Assembly (NCBI RefSeq): GCF_000331735.1
Contig: NC_020126.1
Coordinates: 868,001-932,000 of the forward strand
DNA length: 64,000 nt
From: Myxococcus stipitatus DSM 14675
GTDB taxonomy: Bacteria > Myxococcota > Myxococcia > Myxococcales > Myxococcaceae
Direction: 5' to 3'
The notes under the pieces are model-generated. The model made no database searches and was not told the DNA's origin. It saw only the letters and a list, made by a program, of their open reading frames with translations. Of the stretch, positions 50,843 through 59,183 are shown piece after piece. The number at the start of each line of letters is the position of its first letter. Within the stretch, counting starts at the first letter, position 1. A program made the translations under genes and the position numbers.

Positions 50843-51505
50843 ATGAAAGCAATCAGGGCCGGGGTCTCACGGATGTTGCCGTTGTTGTTCTCGTTGTGGT
50901 CCTTCACCCCGGGCTTCGCGCTCGCGAACAGCGACGTCCCCGTTCCCGAGGGGGCACTCCCGGTCGAGCCGCGAAGCGCCTCGTCCCAGGAAGTGGAGCC
51001 CTCCTCCGAGTCAGCGGTGCTCACGGTGCTTCACACGAGCGCTCGCATCCTCGTGGAGCTCGGCGCCATGTCGGTGACCTCTCTCGGCGTGGGGGCCCCT
51101 GGGGCCTATATCGGGGGCGTGGCGTGTTCGGACTACTCGGGGATGATCTCTTGCCTCGATGAGGGGCTTGCGGGCTTCTTCACGGGCGCCACGGTGGGGG
51201 CGCCCATCGGCATCATGTGGGGTGCGCGTCTGCTGGGGGGAAAGGGGACGTGGGGTGGAACGCTCCTCGGCTCGGGGATTGGCGCGGGGACTGGCGCCGT
51301 GACAGCGCTGTTCCTGGTGAAGAAGGGCGATGAGGCCCTCATCCCCGTGGCCGCCTTCGCGGGTTCCTTCCTGGGCTCCCTCGTGGGGTATGAGGTGTCT
51401 CATTCCATCAACAGCAAGCCTCCGGACCCGGCGGACACCCACGTGCAGCCGTTGGTGTCGGTGACCCAAGGCGGAATGACGTTGGGACTCGGCGGCGTTT
51501 TCTAG
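50843..51505 (+). CDS. Exported glycine-zipper membrane protein
   Basis: 220 residues with a signal peptide (RMLPLLFSLWSFTPGFALA), a short acidic linker and three or four glycine-rich hydrophobic segments (LGVGAPGAYIGGVA; GFFTGATVGAPIGIMWGARLL; GTLLGSGIGAGTGAVTALFL; AFAGSFLGSLVGYEV). Repeated small-residue spacing is typical of glycine zippers that pack helices in outer- or inner-membrane proteins. There is one cysteine pair (CSDYSGMISC). A polytopic protein of similar glycine-rich character lies at 63141-64000. ATG 50843 and an internal Met are both possible. Function unknown. Confidence 0.7.
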   Translation: MKAIRAGVSRMLPLLFSLWSFTPGFALANSDVPVPEGALPVEPRSASSQEVEPSSESAVLTVLHTSARILVELGAMSVTSLGVGAPGAYIGGVACSDYSGMISCLDEGLAGFFTGATVGAPIGIMWGARLLGGKGTWGGTLLGSGIGAGTGAVTALFLVKKGDEALIPVAAFAGSFLGSLVGYEVSHSINSKPPDPADTHVQPLVSVTQGGMTLGLGGVF

Positions 51506-51529
51506 GCTCCGCGCGGACCGTGCGCGACG

Positions 51530-52366
51530 TCAGCGCAGCGAGACGGGGAGCTTCGACAGGTCGAGCGTCGGCACCCCGACCTGGGTCACCGCCTGCGCAC
51601 CGAACCAGTTCGCCAGCTCCGCGCAGCGCCGCAGCGGCCATGCGCGCAGCAGGCCCAGCGTGAAGCCCGCGAGGAAGCAGTCTCCCGCGCCCGTGGGGTC
51701 CACTTCCTCCACGGGCCAGGCGGGCACTTGAAACGTCTCCCGCGCGGTGAGCACGGTGCAGCCCGCGCGGCCTCGCGTGATGACCAGACACGTCTTCGCG
51801 CGGACGGCGGAGACGTCGAAGGACTCGGCTTCGTCCTCGCTCGCCTTGAGCACGGACAGGTGACGCAGGAGCGGCGCGAAGGGCGTGTCCGCCAACAACT
51901 GGTTCTTCACGAGACCGTGTGCATCCACCGTCCGCAGCAGACACTGCGCATCCGCCAGCACCTGTCCCGCGTGCTGCGACATCCGGATGAGCGTCTCCGG
52001 CAGCACCTCCGCCATCACCCCGCACGCGAGCGCCACGCGGGCATCGAAGATGATGTCCTCGGGGCGGATGGTCGCGGAGCGAGCACCGACGCGCAGCACG
52101 CGCTCCACGGAGGTGAACTCCGCGATGAACCGCGTGGTGCGGGTCCCCGGGATGATGAGCGGGGGATACCGGACGCGGTCCGCGTAGGCGAAGTCCTCGC
52201 CCGCGACGGACACGACGGCGTGGTCCACCCCCGTGGCATCGAACACGGAGGAGATGTACGCCGCCGAGCCCCCGAGCGTGTGCACCACGCCGCCCGACGC
52301 GCGGGACAGCTCGTCATGGCAGTAGTTGCCCACCACCAGCGCATCGCACGAGGACCGGGCTGGCAC
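51530..52366 (-). CDS. PfkB-family carbohydrate/nucleoside kinase
   Basis: 278 residues of the ribokinase/PfkB fold: N-terminal glycine pair GGSAAY, and the C-terminal PfkB signature DPTGAGDCFLAGF, with the catalytic Asp in GAGD (about 227-230). The family phosphorylates sugars, nucleosides or related alcohols; the substrate is not evident. The GTG at 52366 begins seven bases after the stop of the upstream SnoaL-like gene with TAGGT as a weak RBS; the frame beyond is inside that gene. The N-terminal lid strands seem shortened compared with ribokinase (about 300 residues). Confidence 0.85.
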   Translation of the reverse strand: MPARSSCDALVVGNYCHDELSRASGGVVHTLGGSAAYISSVFDATGVDHAVVSVAGEDFAYADRVRYPPLIIPGTRTTRFIAEFTSVERVLRVGARSATIRPEDIIFDARVALACGVMAEVLPETLIRMSQHAGQVLADAQCLLRTVDAHGLVKNQLLADTPFAPLLRHLSVLKASEDEAESFDVSAVRAKTCLVITRGRAGCTVLTARETFQVPAWPVEEVDPTGAGDCFLAGFTLGLLRAWPLRRCAELANWFGAQAVTQVGVPTLDLSKLPVSLR

Positions 52367-52373
52367 GGCGGAC

Positions 52374-53009
52374 CTACTTCCGGGTGAACGCGGTGGGCAC
52401 CGGTGCTCCCGCCGCCTTCTCATCCGTCCACGAGATGTGCAGCACCCACCAGCGCTGGCCGTCGAACGAGAGCTGGATGTTGTTGACGCCTCGCAGGAGC
52501 GGAGCGGCCTCGGGCGAGGTGCGAATCTCGTAGGCGCTCAGCACGTTGACCAGGTCGCCGTAACCGGAGACCTGCCGGTGCGTCTCCCGCTCGAAGAAGC
52601 CGTGCGCCTTGAAGTACTCCTCGCCCCACGTCACGTAGTCCTCTGGCGTGACGGGCGCGACGCCCGGGCGACCATCGGGCCTGGGGCGCTGCACGGAGGC
52701 CATCTGCGCGCCGGGATAGAAGAGCGAGCGGAAGCGCTGCCAGTCGCGAGCCTTGCCCGCGGGGCCGCTGATGACGTCGTAGAGCGCGGTCACCACGTCC
52801 TCGACGGACTTCACGTCCGTGGGGCGCCCGGGCGGCACCTGCTTGAGCGCGGCCTGGGTCCTCTCGGCCGCGAGCTTCATGGGCGAGGGAGGCGCGGGTG
52901 GGGTGGGCGCACTCTTGGCGGTCGGCGCGGGGGGAGCCGCGGTCTGGGCGAACGCGGAGGAGGTGACGAGCAGGGCGGTGACGCGGACGGCGGTGAGGAG
53001 TCTGGGCAT
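52374..53009 (-). CDS. Exported SnoaL/NTF2-like domain protein
   Basis: 211 residues with a signal peptide (VTALLVTSSAFAQ), an Ala/Pro linker and a SnoaL/NTF2-like cone fold: VEDVVTALYDVISG, then DWQRFRSLFYPGAQMASV, and VSGYGDLVNVLSAYEIRT and WWVLHISWTDE. Such domains are small enzymes, binding or scaffold units; no catalytic residue can be assigned. GGAGGG before ATG 53009 is a good RBS. It is followed seven bases on by the PfkB gene, so they probably share an operon. Confidence 0.82.
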   Translation of the reverse strand: MPRLLTAVRVTALLVTSSAFAQTAAPPAPTAKSAPTPPAPPSPMKLAAERTQAALKQVPPGRPTDVKSVEDVVTALYDVISGPAGKARDWQRFRSLFYPGAQMASVQRPRPDGRPGVAPVTPEDYVTWGEEYFKAHGFFERETHRQVSGYGDLVNVLSAYEIRTSPEAAPLLRGVNNIQLSFDGQRWWVLHISWTDEKAAGAPVPTAFTRK

Positions 53010-53233
53010 GAGCTGGCCCTCCAGGACGTCGAGGAAGCACCGGGCGACAGGTTAACCCGGCCTCCTCGGGACTGTCCGACGGGGCTTGCTGGCGCGGGAG
53101 TCGGAGCGAGGCTCGATGTCCTGGCTTCGACGCTCTCGCCGGGACATGAGGACTGGGCACCCCAGGGCGCGATGGGCTCACGAGAAATGTCTACGGGTGG
53201 AACCCCAGGGGCCTGTCCGTTAGGGTGCCCGCC

Positions 53234-54217
53234 ATGATTCGCCAACTCCTGCTGACCCTGTTGTTGACCCTGTCCACCACTGCGACGGCGGCGGAGACGC
53301 TCACCGTCTACTCCGGCCGCAACGAGAAGCTGGTGGGCCCGCTGCTCAAGAAGTTCACCGAGAAGACCGGCATCGAGGTGAAGGTGCGCTACGGCGAGAC
53401 GCCGCAGCTGGCCGCCACGCTGCTGGAAGAGGGCGACAAGACGCCCGCCGATGTCTTCTTCGCGCAGGACGCGGGAGCGCTGGGCGCCCTGTCGAACGCG
53501 GGCCGCCTCCAGGCGCTGCCGAAGGAGTCGCTGGACAAGGTGGACGCGCGCTTCCGCTCGCCGACGGGCATGTGGGTGGGCACCAGCGGCCGGGCGCGCG
53601 TGGTGGCGTACAACACGAAGAAGGTGAAGGCCGCGGACCTGCCCAAGAGCATCCTCGAGTTCACCGATGCGAAGTGGAAGGGCCGGCTGGGCTGGGCGCC
53701 CACCAACGCGTCGTTCCAGGCGTTCGTCACCGCGCTGCGCCTGCTCAAGGGCGAGGAGGCCGCGTCGAACTGGCTCAAGGGCATCCAGGCCAACGGCGTG
53801 CGTGTCTACAAGAACAACGCGGCCATCATCGAGGCGCTGGGCCGCGGTGAGATCGACGCGGGCTTCGTCAACCACTACTACCTGTACGCCGCGAAGAAGA
53901 GCAACGCGGCGCTCCCCGTGGACAACTACTTCGTCGCGGCCGGGGACCCGGGCGCGCTCGTGAACGTCGCGGGGGTCGCTATCCTCCAGGGCACGAAGAA
54001 GGCGGAGGCGGCGCACAAGTTCGCCGCGTTCCTGCTGGAGCCGCAGGCGCAGGAGTACTTCGCGAAGGAGACGTACGAGTACCCGCTGGTGGCGGGCGTG
54101 AAGACGGCCGCGTCGCTGCCCGCGCTGTCGAAGGTGGGCTCGCCGGACCTGGACCTGTCGAAGCTCGATGACCTGCGCGGCACCGTGAAGCTGCTCCAGG
54201 ACACGGGCGTCCTCTGA
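53234..54217 (+). CDS. fbpA: Ferric-iron ABC transporter, periplasmic binding protein
   Basis: 327 residues with a signal peptide (TLSTTATAAE) and a type II solute-binding fold. ETLTVYSGRNEKLVGPLL at the mature N-terminus and the adjacent tyrosines in FVNHYYLY (Tyr215/Tyr216), which coordinate Fe(III) in FbpA/FutA proteins, identify it as the iron-binding subunit. It hands Fe3+ to the permease encoded seven bases downstream. ATG 53234 is used; a GTG at 53225 is less likely. No clear Fur box is visible in the upstream region, which does not exclude one. Confidence 0.9.
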   Translation: MIRQLLLTLLLTLSTTATAAETLTVYSGRNEKLVGPLLKKFTEKTGIEVKVRYGETPQLAATLLEEGDKTPADVFFAQDAGALGALSNAGRLQALPKESLDKVDARFRSPTGMWVGTSGRARVVAYNTKKVKAADLPKSILEFTDAKWKGRLGWAPTNASFQAFVTALRLLKGEEAASNWLKGIQANGVRVYKNNAAIIEALGRGEIDAGFVNHYYLYAAKKSNAALPVDNYFVAAGDPGALVNVAGVAILQGTKKAEAAHKFAAFLLEPQAQEYFAKETYEYPLVAGVKTAASLPALSKVGSPDLDLSKLDDLRGTVKLLQDTGVL

Positions 54218-54224
54218 GGTTGAA

Positions 54225-55790
54225 GTGACGCGACGTCCTCCCGTGGGGTTGTGGGTGTCGGGGTGGGTGGTGGCCGCGCTCGCGGTGCTGCCGGCGGTGT
54301 ACCTGGTGGTTCGCGCGGCGGAGGCCGACGCGAGCACCTGGGGCTTGCTGCTGCGCGACCGCACGTGGGGACTGTTGTGGCGCACGCTGGGGCTCGCGGC
54401 GGCGGTGACGGTGCTCGCCGCCGCGGTCTCGTTGCCCTTGGCGTGGCTCACCACGCGCAGTGACCTGCCGGGTCGGCGCGTGTGGACGGTGCTGTTGTGC
54501 GTGCCGCTCGCGGTGCCCACCTTCGTCAGCGGCTACGTGCTGCTGGCGGCCTTCGGCACGGGCGGCGTGCTCGAGGAAGCACTGACACGTTGGGGGCTGC
54601 CGGTGCCGCCGGTGTATGGCTTTCCCGGCGCGCTGCTGGCGCTGACGGTGTCCACGTATCCGTACTTCTTCCTCGCGCTCAGGGCCGGGCTGCTCTCGCA
54701 GGACCCCGCGTGGCTGGAGGGGGCGCGCAGCCTGGGCCTGAGTCCGGCGCGTGCGTTCTGGAAGGTGACGGCGCCGCTCCTGCGTCCGGCGTTCGTCTCC
54801 GGTGCGCTGCTCGTGGGCTTGTATGTGCTGTCGGACTTCGGCGCGGTGGCGCTGCTCCAGTACGACGCGTTCTCCCGCGCCATCTACGTCCAGTACGAAG
54901 GGGCGTATGACCGCGCCTATGCCGCGCTCCTGGGCCTGGCGCTGGTGGCGGTGACGGTGGTGGTGCTGGTGTTCGAGGTGTGGCTGCGCGGACGCGCGGG
55001 CTACCACCGCAGCTCGAAGGGCGCGGCGCGTGCTGTCGCGCCCGTGGTGCTGGGCCGCTGGCGTGTGCCGGCGCTCCTGCTCTGTGGCGCGGTGGTGCTG
55101 GCGGGAGTGGTGTTGCCCGTGGGCGTGCTCCTCTACTGGGGGGCGCGCGGGCTGGCGGAGGAGGGGGGCTCGCTGCTGGCGCCGGCGCTGGGCTCGGTGC
55201 TCGCGTCGGTGCTGGGCGCGGTGACGTCGGTGGTGGGGGCGCTGCCGCTGGCCTTCCTCGCGGTGCGCTACCCGAGCCGCCTCACGCTGGCGATGGAGCG
55301 AGTGTCCTACGCGGGCTACGCGCTGCCGCCCATCGTCCTGGCGTTGTCGCTGGTGTTCCTGGGCGTGCAGGTGGTGCCCTTCTTCTACGGCACGCTGGTC
55401 ATGTTGGTGTTGGCCTACGTGGTGCGCTTCCTGCCGCAGGCGGTGGGGACGGTGCGCTCGTCGCTGCTCCAGCTCAACCCGCACCTGGGCGAGGCCGCGG
55501 CGTCACTCGGGCAGACACGTTCCTCGGTGTTCCGTCGCGTCACCTTGCCGCTCTTGCGTCCCGGCCTGCTGGCGGGCGCGGCGCTGGTGTTCCTCACGGC
55601 GATGAAGGAATTGCCGGCCACGTTGTTGCTCGCGCCCATCGGCTTCGAGACCCTGGCGACGCGCGTCTGGAGCGCCACCGCCGAGGGCCGCTTCGCCGAG
55701 GCCGCGCTGCCCGCGCTCGTGTTGATGGCGGTCTCCACCTTGGGCGTGGGGCTGCTCGTGTCTCAGGAGGGAGATGCGCCTCGGGGGTGA
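54225..55790 (+). CDS. fbpB: Ferric-iron ABC transporter permease (fused two-domain)
   Basis: 521 residues, about twelve membrane helices in two homologous halves, each with a cytoplasmic coupling motif: EGARSLGLSPARAFWKV in the first and EAAASLGQTRSSVFRRV in the second. This is the FbpB/SfuB arrangement, in which one polypeptide supplies both permease domains. GTG 54225 is preceded by GAGG. It is in an operon with the binding protein; the ATPase gene follows only after an unrelated gene (55871-56620). Confidence 0.92.
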   Translation: MTRRPPVGLWVSGWVVAALAVLPAVYLVVRAAEADASTWGLLLRDRTWGLLWRTLGLAAAVTVLAAAVSLPLAWLTTRSDLPGRRVWTVLLCVPLAVPTFVSGYVLLAAFGTGGVLEEALTRWGLPVPPVYGFPGALLALTVSTYPYFFLALRAGLLSQDPAWLEGARSLGLSPARAFWKVTAPLLRPAFVSGALLVGLYVLSDFGAVALLQYDAFSRAIYVQYEGAYDRAYAALLGLALVAVTVVVLVFEVWLRGRAGYHRSSKGAARAVAPVVLGRWRVPALLLCGAVVLAGVVLPVGVLLYWGARGLAEEGGSLLAPALGSVLASVLGAVTSVVGALPLAFLAVRYPSRLTLAMERVSYAGYALPPIVLALSLVFLGVQVVPFFYGTLVMLVLAYVVRFLPQAVGTVRSSLLQLNPHLGEAAASLGQTRSSVFRRVTLPLLRPGLLAGAALVFLTAMKELPATLLLAPIGFETLATRVWSATAEGRFAEAALPALVLMAVSTLGVGLLVSQEGDAPRG

Positions 55791-55870
55791 TGCGAGGTCC
55801 GAGAACCGCGAGTGTCGAAGCGGCTCCCATGTGCTCGCGGTCCCTCGAGTGAGCTATCACGGAGGGCTTC

Positions 55871-56620
55871 ATGTCCTTCCCCGACTCTGTTCTTCCTCCG
55901 CTCGCTCCGGACGCACTCTCCCTCACGGCCACGGCCCTGGGAGAGCTCCCCGTGGGACCGTCGTACTCACCCGCCTGGTTCCAGTCGGCCCTCGACGAGC
56001 GGAAGCCCACCACCTTCGATGGGCTGGTGAAGGCGTTCGGCGGCTCGAGCAGCTCCACGCTGGCGCTCGCGGCCTCGCTCTACAAGGACGCGCCGCGCAC
56101 GGCCGCCACGGTGGAGGGCACCCTCACCCTCACGGAGCCCACGGGGCTGTTGGGTGACCTGCATGTGAAGGGGGACCTGAACCTCCAGGCATCGCTCGTG
56201 GTGGTGGGCACGCTCACCGTGGACGGCGTGCTGACGGACGGGCCGGAGACGAAGCTCGTGGTGCTGGGACAGGTGCGCTGCCGCGCGCTGAACACCTCCG
56301 GCTGGATGACGCTCCTCGGGGGGCTGGCGGTGGAGCATGCGCTCTACGGCCGCTTCAACGACGACTCGCTGGAGGTGCCAGGCACGCTCACCGCGGGCAT
56401 CATCTTGAGCAACGACCACCTCATCTACGGCAAGCCGAAGACGGCGGCGCACAAGCCGTCGGAGAGCGGGCCGTGGGGCCCGGAGGTCTTCGACGTCCGG
56501 TGGGCCGCGCACAAGGCGGAGCTGTCCAAGGTCCTCGCGGACGGAATCGTCTCCATCGTCGACGAGGACCCGGTGGTGGACGTCGCGAAGCTGATGGCCG
56601 CTCGGCCGCCCTGGAAGTAG
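55871..56620 (+). CDS. Hypothetical beta-solenoid-like protein inside the iron-transport operon
   Basis: 249 residues without signal peptide or membrane helix. The middle reads as short repeated beta strands (GLLGDLHVKGDLNLQASLVV, GTLTVDGVLTDGPETKLVVLG) of bactofilin or left-handed beta-helix type; bactofilins share such a turn repeat, but the flanks do not match. It has a good GGAGGG RBS at ATG 55871. It lies between the permease and ATPase genes on the same strand with short gaps, so it is co-transcribed with the iron transporter. Its role there is unknown. Confidence 0.65.
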   Translation: MSFPDSVLPPLAPDALSLTATALGELPVGPSYSPAWFQSALDERKPTTFDGLVKAFGGSSSSTLALAASLYKDAPRTAATVEGTLTLTEPTGLLGDLHVKGDLNLQASLVVVGTLTVDGVLTDGPETKLVVLGQVRCRALNTSGWMTLLGGLAVEHALYGRFNDDSLEVPGTLTAGIILSNDHLIYGKPKTAAHKPSESGPWGPEVFDVRWAAHKAELSKVLADGIVSIVDEDPVVDVAKLMAARPPWK

Positions 56621-56655
56621 CGGCGGAACGCGGTAGGGTGCGTGGCGCTTTCGCC

Positions 56656-57711
56656 ATGCCCCTGCTCTCGCTCGACGCCTTGTCCCTTCGCTATGCCACC
56701 GGTGGCTCCGCCGCCGTGGATGGTCTGTCGTTGTCCGTGGAGCCCGGTGAGGTCGTGGCCCTCCTGGGCCCCTCGGGGTGCGGCAAGACGACGACCCTGC
56801 GGCTGGTGGCGGGCTTCGAGCGTCCCGCCGCGGGCACCATCACCCTCGACGGCCGGGTGCTCGTGGGGCCTGGGACCTTCGTCGCCCCGGAGCAGCGCAG
56901 CGTGGGCATGGTGTTCCAGGACTACGCCCTCTTCCCGCACCTGTCCGTGCTCGACAACGTGACGTTCGGCCTGTCGAGCCTCTCGCGTCGCGACGCCGAG
57001 GAGAAGGCGCGCGCCATGCTGACGCTGTTCGGCCTGGGCGACTTCGCCGCGCGCATGCCGCATGCCCTCTCCGGAGGACAGCAGCAGCGCGTCGCGCTGG
57101 CGCGCGCGCTGGCGCCGGGGCCGCGCGTGTTGCTCCTGGACGAGCCCTTCTCCAGCCTGGACAGCGCGCTGCGAGCCTCCACGCGCATCGAGGTGCGGCG
57201 GGTGCTCAAGTCGCTCGGCGCCACGGTGTTGCTCGTCACGCATGACCAGGCGGAGGCGATGGCCTTCGCGGACCGCATGGCGGTGATGCGCTCGGGCAAG
57301 GTGGAGCAGGTGGGCGCGCCCGAGTCCGTCTATTCCTCGCCGCGCACCGCCTTCGTGGCGTACTTCCTGGGCGGGACGAACCTCCTGCCGGGCGTGGGCT
57401 TCGGCGGAGGCGCGCGCACGATGCTCGGCAACCTGCCGGTGTCCGGGAGCGCGAAGGGCAAGGTGCTCCTCTCGCTGCGTCCGGAGGCGCTGAAGCTGGT
57501 GCCCGACACGGACGCGGTGGCGGTGGGCGGCGCCCTGCGCGCGGAGGTGCTGTCGCGCGAGTTCCAGGGCGCCTTCGCCGAGTTCACCGTGGCCTGTGGG
57601 GGCCTGGAGTTGGTGGTGCGCGGCGTGGCGGAGCTTCCGCTGCGGCCCGGAGACAGGGCGCGGCTGGAAGTGGTGGGGCGCGCGGGCGTGCTGGAAGACA
57701 CTCCCGACTAG
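56656..57711 (+). CDS. fbpC: Ferric-iron ABC transporter ATPase
   Basis: 351 residues: Walker A GPSGCGKTT (38-46), Q-loop VFQDYALFPH, signature LSGGQQQRVA, Walker B LLLDEPFSSLD and H-loop VTHDQAEAMA, followed by a TOBE-type C-terminal domain (about 260-345). This matches FbpC/PotA-type ATPases. It drives iron uptake with the binding protein and permease encoded upstream. ATG 56656 fits the family start (PLLSLDALSLRY); no strong RBS is visible. Confidence 0.9.
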   Translation: MPLLSLDALSLRYATGGSAAVDGLSLSVEPGEVVALLGPSGCGKTTTLRLVAGFERPAAGTITLDGRVLVGPGTFVAPEQRSVGMVFQDYALFPHLSVLDNVTFGLSSLSRRDAEEKARAMLTLFGLGDFAARMPHALSGGQQQRVALARALAPGPRVLLLDEPFSSLDSALRASTRIEVRRVLKSLGATVLLVTHDQAEAMAFADRMAVMRSGKVEQVGAPESVYSSPRTAFVAYFLGGTNLLPGVGFGGGARTMLGNLPVSGSAKGKVLLSLRPEALKLVPDTDAVAVGGALRAEVLSREFQGAFAEFTVACGGLELVVRGVAELPLRPGDRARLEVVGRAGVLEDTPD

Positions 57712-57800
57712 GTCGCCTGTCCTCCGAGCGTGCGGACGGCGTACTCTATGGGTGGCGGCCGAGGCGCAATCGCCGGGGCTGCTCACGCGTAGAGGTGGGT

Positions 57801-58106
57801 ATGAACATCGCAGGTCTTCGTGGCATGGGCACCCGCTTCATCCGGTACGTGAGAGACCCTCGCGTGGCGCTCTGGCGCAAGCTGGCCGGAGTGCTGGCGG
57901 TGCTCTACTTCCTGTCGCCCGTGGACGCGGTGCCGGACTTCATCCCGGTGCTCGGGTGGCTGGACGACCTGGGCATGCTGTCGGCGGCGGCGTTCTTCAT
58001 GGTGCGCGAGGTGCAGCGCCACCGGCCGGACGAGCCCCTGGATGGTCTCCCGCGCGACGCCGAGGGGCGCGAGCGCATCCCCGAGGCCGTTCGCAAGCAC
58101 GTCTGA
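57801..58106 (+). CDS. YkvA/DUF1232-family small membrane protein
   Basis: 101 residues. The core LAGVLAVLYFLSPVDAVPDFIPVLGWLDDLGML is the DUF1232 (YkvA) hallmark, with two membrane or hairpin helices joined by the SPVDxxPDFIPVLG turn; the C-terminus is basic and charged. The biochemical role of the family is unknown. ATG 57801 is chosen over a GTG at 57795 because AGAGGTGG sits directly upstream. It may be co-transcribed with the iron-transport operon 89 bases before it. Confidence 0.85.
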   Translation: MNIAGLRGMGTRFIRYVRDPRVALWRKLAGVLAVLYFLSPVDAVPDFIPVLGWLDDLGMLSAAAFFMVREVQRHRPDEPLDGLPRDAEGRERIPEAVRKHV

Positions 58107-58208
58107 CGCCGGAAGCTCCACCCGGAATTCCTGACTCCAGCGCCGTGACGTCGCATGCCCGCGAGTTCTCGTGGTGCGCGTGGCGAGGACGCGGAATCAT
58201 GGGCGGGC

Positions 58209-59039
58209 ATGAGCACGTCGCAGGGAAGCAAGGTGGTCCTCGTCACGGGCGCATCGTCGGGGATTGGCGAGGCGTGTGCGGAGCTGTTGTCGGTGCGCGG
58301 GCACATCGTCTACGGCACCAGCCGCCAGCTTCAGGTGAAGCCGTCCGTGGGCTACCGGATGTTGGAGCTGGACGTGACGCGCGACGAGTCCGTGCGCGCC
58401 GCGGTGCGCACGGTGCTGGAGCGTGAGGGCCGCATCGACGTCGTGGTGAACAACGCGGGCCACGCGTTGGCGGGCGCGGTGGAGGACACCTCCGACGAAG
58501 AGGCCTGGCGGCAGCTCGACACCAACGTGATGGGCGTGCTGCGCGTCTGCAGGGCGGTGTTGCCGTCGATGCGGGAGCGGCGCACGGGCCGCATCATCAA
58601 CATCGGCTCGCTGGGCGGCGTGGTGGGGCTGCCCTTCCAAGGCTTCTACAGCGCCAGCAAGTTCGCGCTGGAGGGGCTGACGGAGAGCCTGCGCCAGGAG
58701 GTGGAGGCGTTCGGCATCCAGGCCACGCTGGTGCAGCCCGGGGACGTGCGCACGGGCCTGACGCGGAGCCGGGTGCGGGCGGCCGCCGCGGGCGAGTCCT
58801 CCGCGTACCGCGAGTCCTTCGAGAAGGTGCTGTCCATCATCGAGAAGGAGGAGGGTGATGGGGTGGCCGCGGAGGTCGTGGCGCGCAAGGTGGCGGAGGT
58901 GATGGAGGAGGAGGACCCGCGCGTGCGCTACTCGGTGGGGAAGTGGATGCAGCGCGCGGCGGTGGTGGCGAAACCACTCCTGCCCTCGCAGACCTTCGAG
59001 GGCATCCTGATGTCCATGTTTGGATTGAAGCGGCGCTGA
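58209..59039 (+). CDS. Short-chain dehydrogenase/reductase
   Basis: 276 residues of the classical SDR family: cofactor motif TGASSGIG (13-20), NNAG (81-84), catalytic Ser134, Tyr147 and Lys151 (YSASK). Asp or acidic residues at the end of the second strand are absent (TSRQ), which favours NADP(H). It would oxidise or reduce an alcohol/ketone substrate that the sequence does not reveal. ATG 58209 has a weak RBS; the frame upstream to 58155 is not convincing. It is followed by a short inverted repeat. Confidence 0.92.
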   Translation: MSTSQGSKVVLVTGASSGIGEACAELLSVRGHIVYGTSRQLQVKPSVGYRMLELDVTRDESVRAAVRTVLEREGRIDVVVNNAGHALAGAVEDTSDEEAWRQLDTNVMGVLRVCRAVLPSMRERRTGRIINIGSLGGVVGLPFQGFYSASKFALEGLTESLRQEVEAFGIQATLVQPGDVRTGLTRSRVRAAAAGESSAYRESFEKVLSIIEKEEGDGVAAEVVARKVAEVMEEEDPRVRYSVGKWMQRAAVVAKPLLPSQTFEGILMSMFGLKRR

Positions 59040-59057
59040 GCGCGTGTCTGGGATTGT

Positions 59058-59076
59058 CAACCCCTGACAGGGGTTG
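59058..59076 (+). terminator. Perfect short hairpin after the SDR gene
   Basis: Arms 59058-59065 and 59069-59076 pair perfectly over eight bases with a three-base loop, 19 bases after the SDR stop, followed by a GT-rich stretch (GTGGTT). It could terminate the SDR transcript or act as an operator ahead of the metalloprotease gene at 59184. Confidence 0.5.
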
Positions 59077-59183
59077 TGGTTCAAGGTGCAAGTATTCCCG
59101 GGCCCGCCCAGGGTCCGATGGTCTTCCAAAGCAGCCTTGTGTGACTTTCCAGGATTCCTAGTTCAGAGCCTGGAGGTTTGCGC

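Noticed and set aside
53100-53230. Fur box upstream of the iron-binding protein gene
   Set aside because: No sequence close to the 19-base Fur consensus was found by eye.
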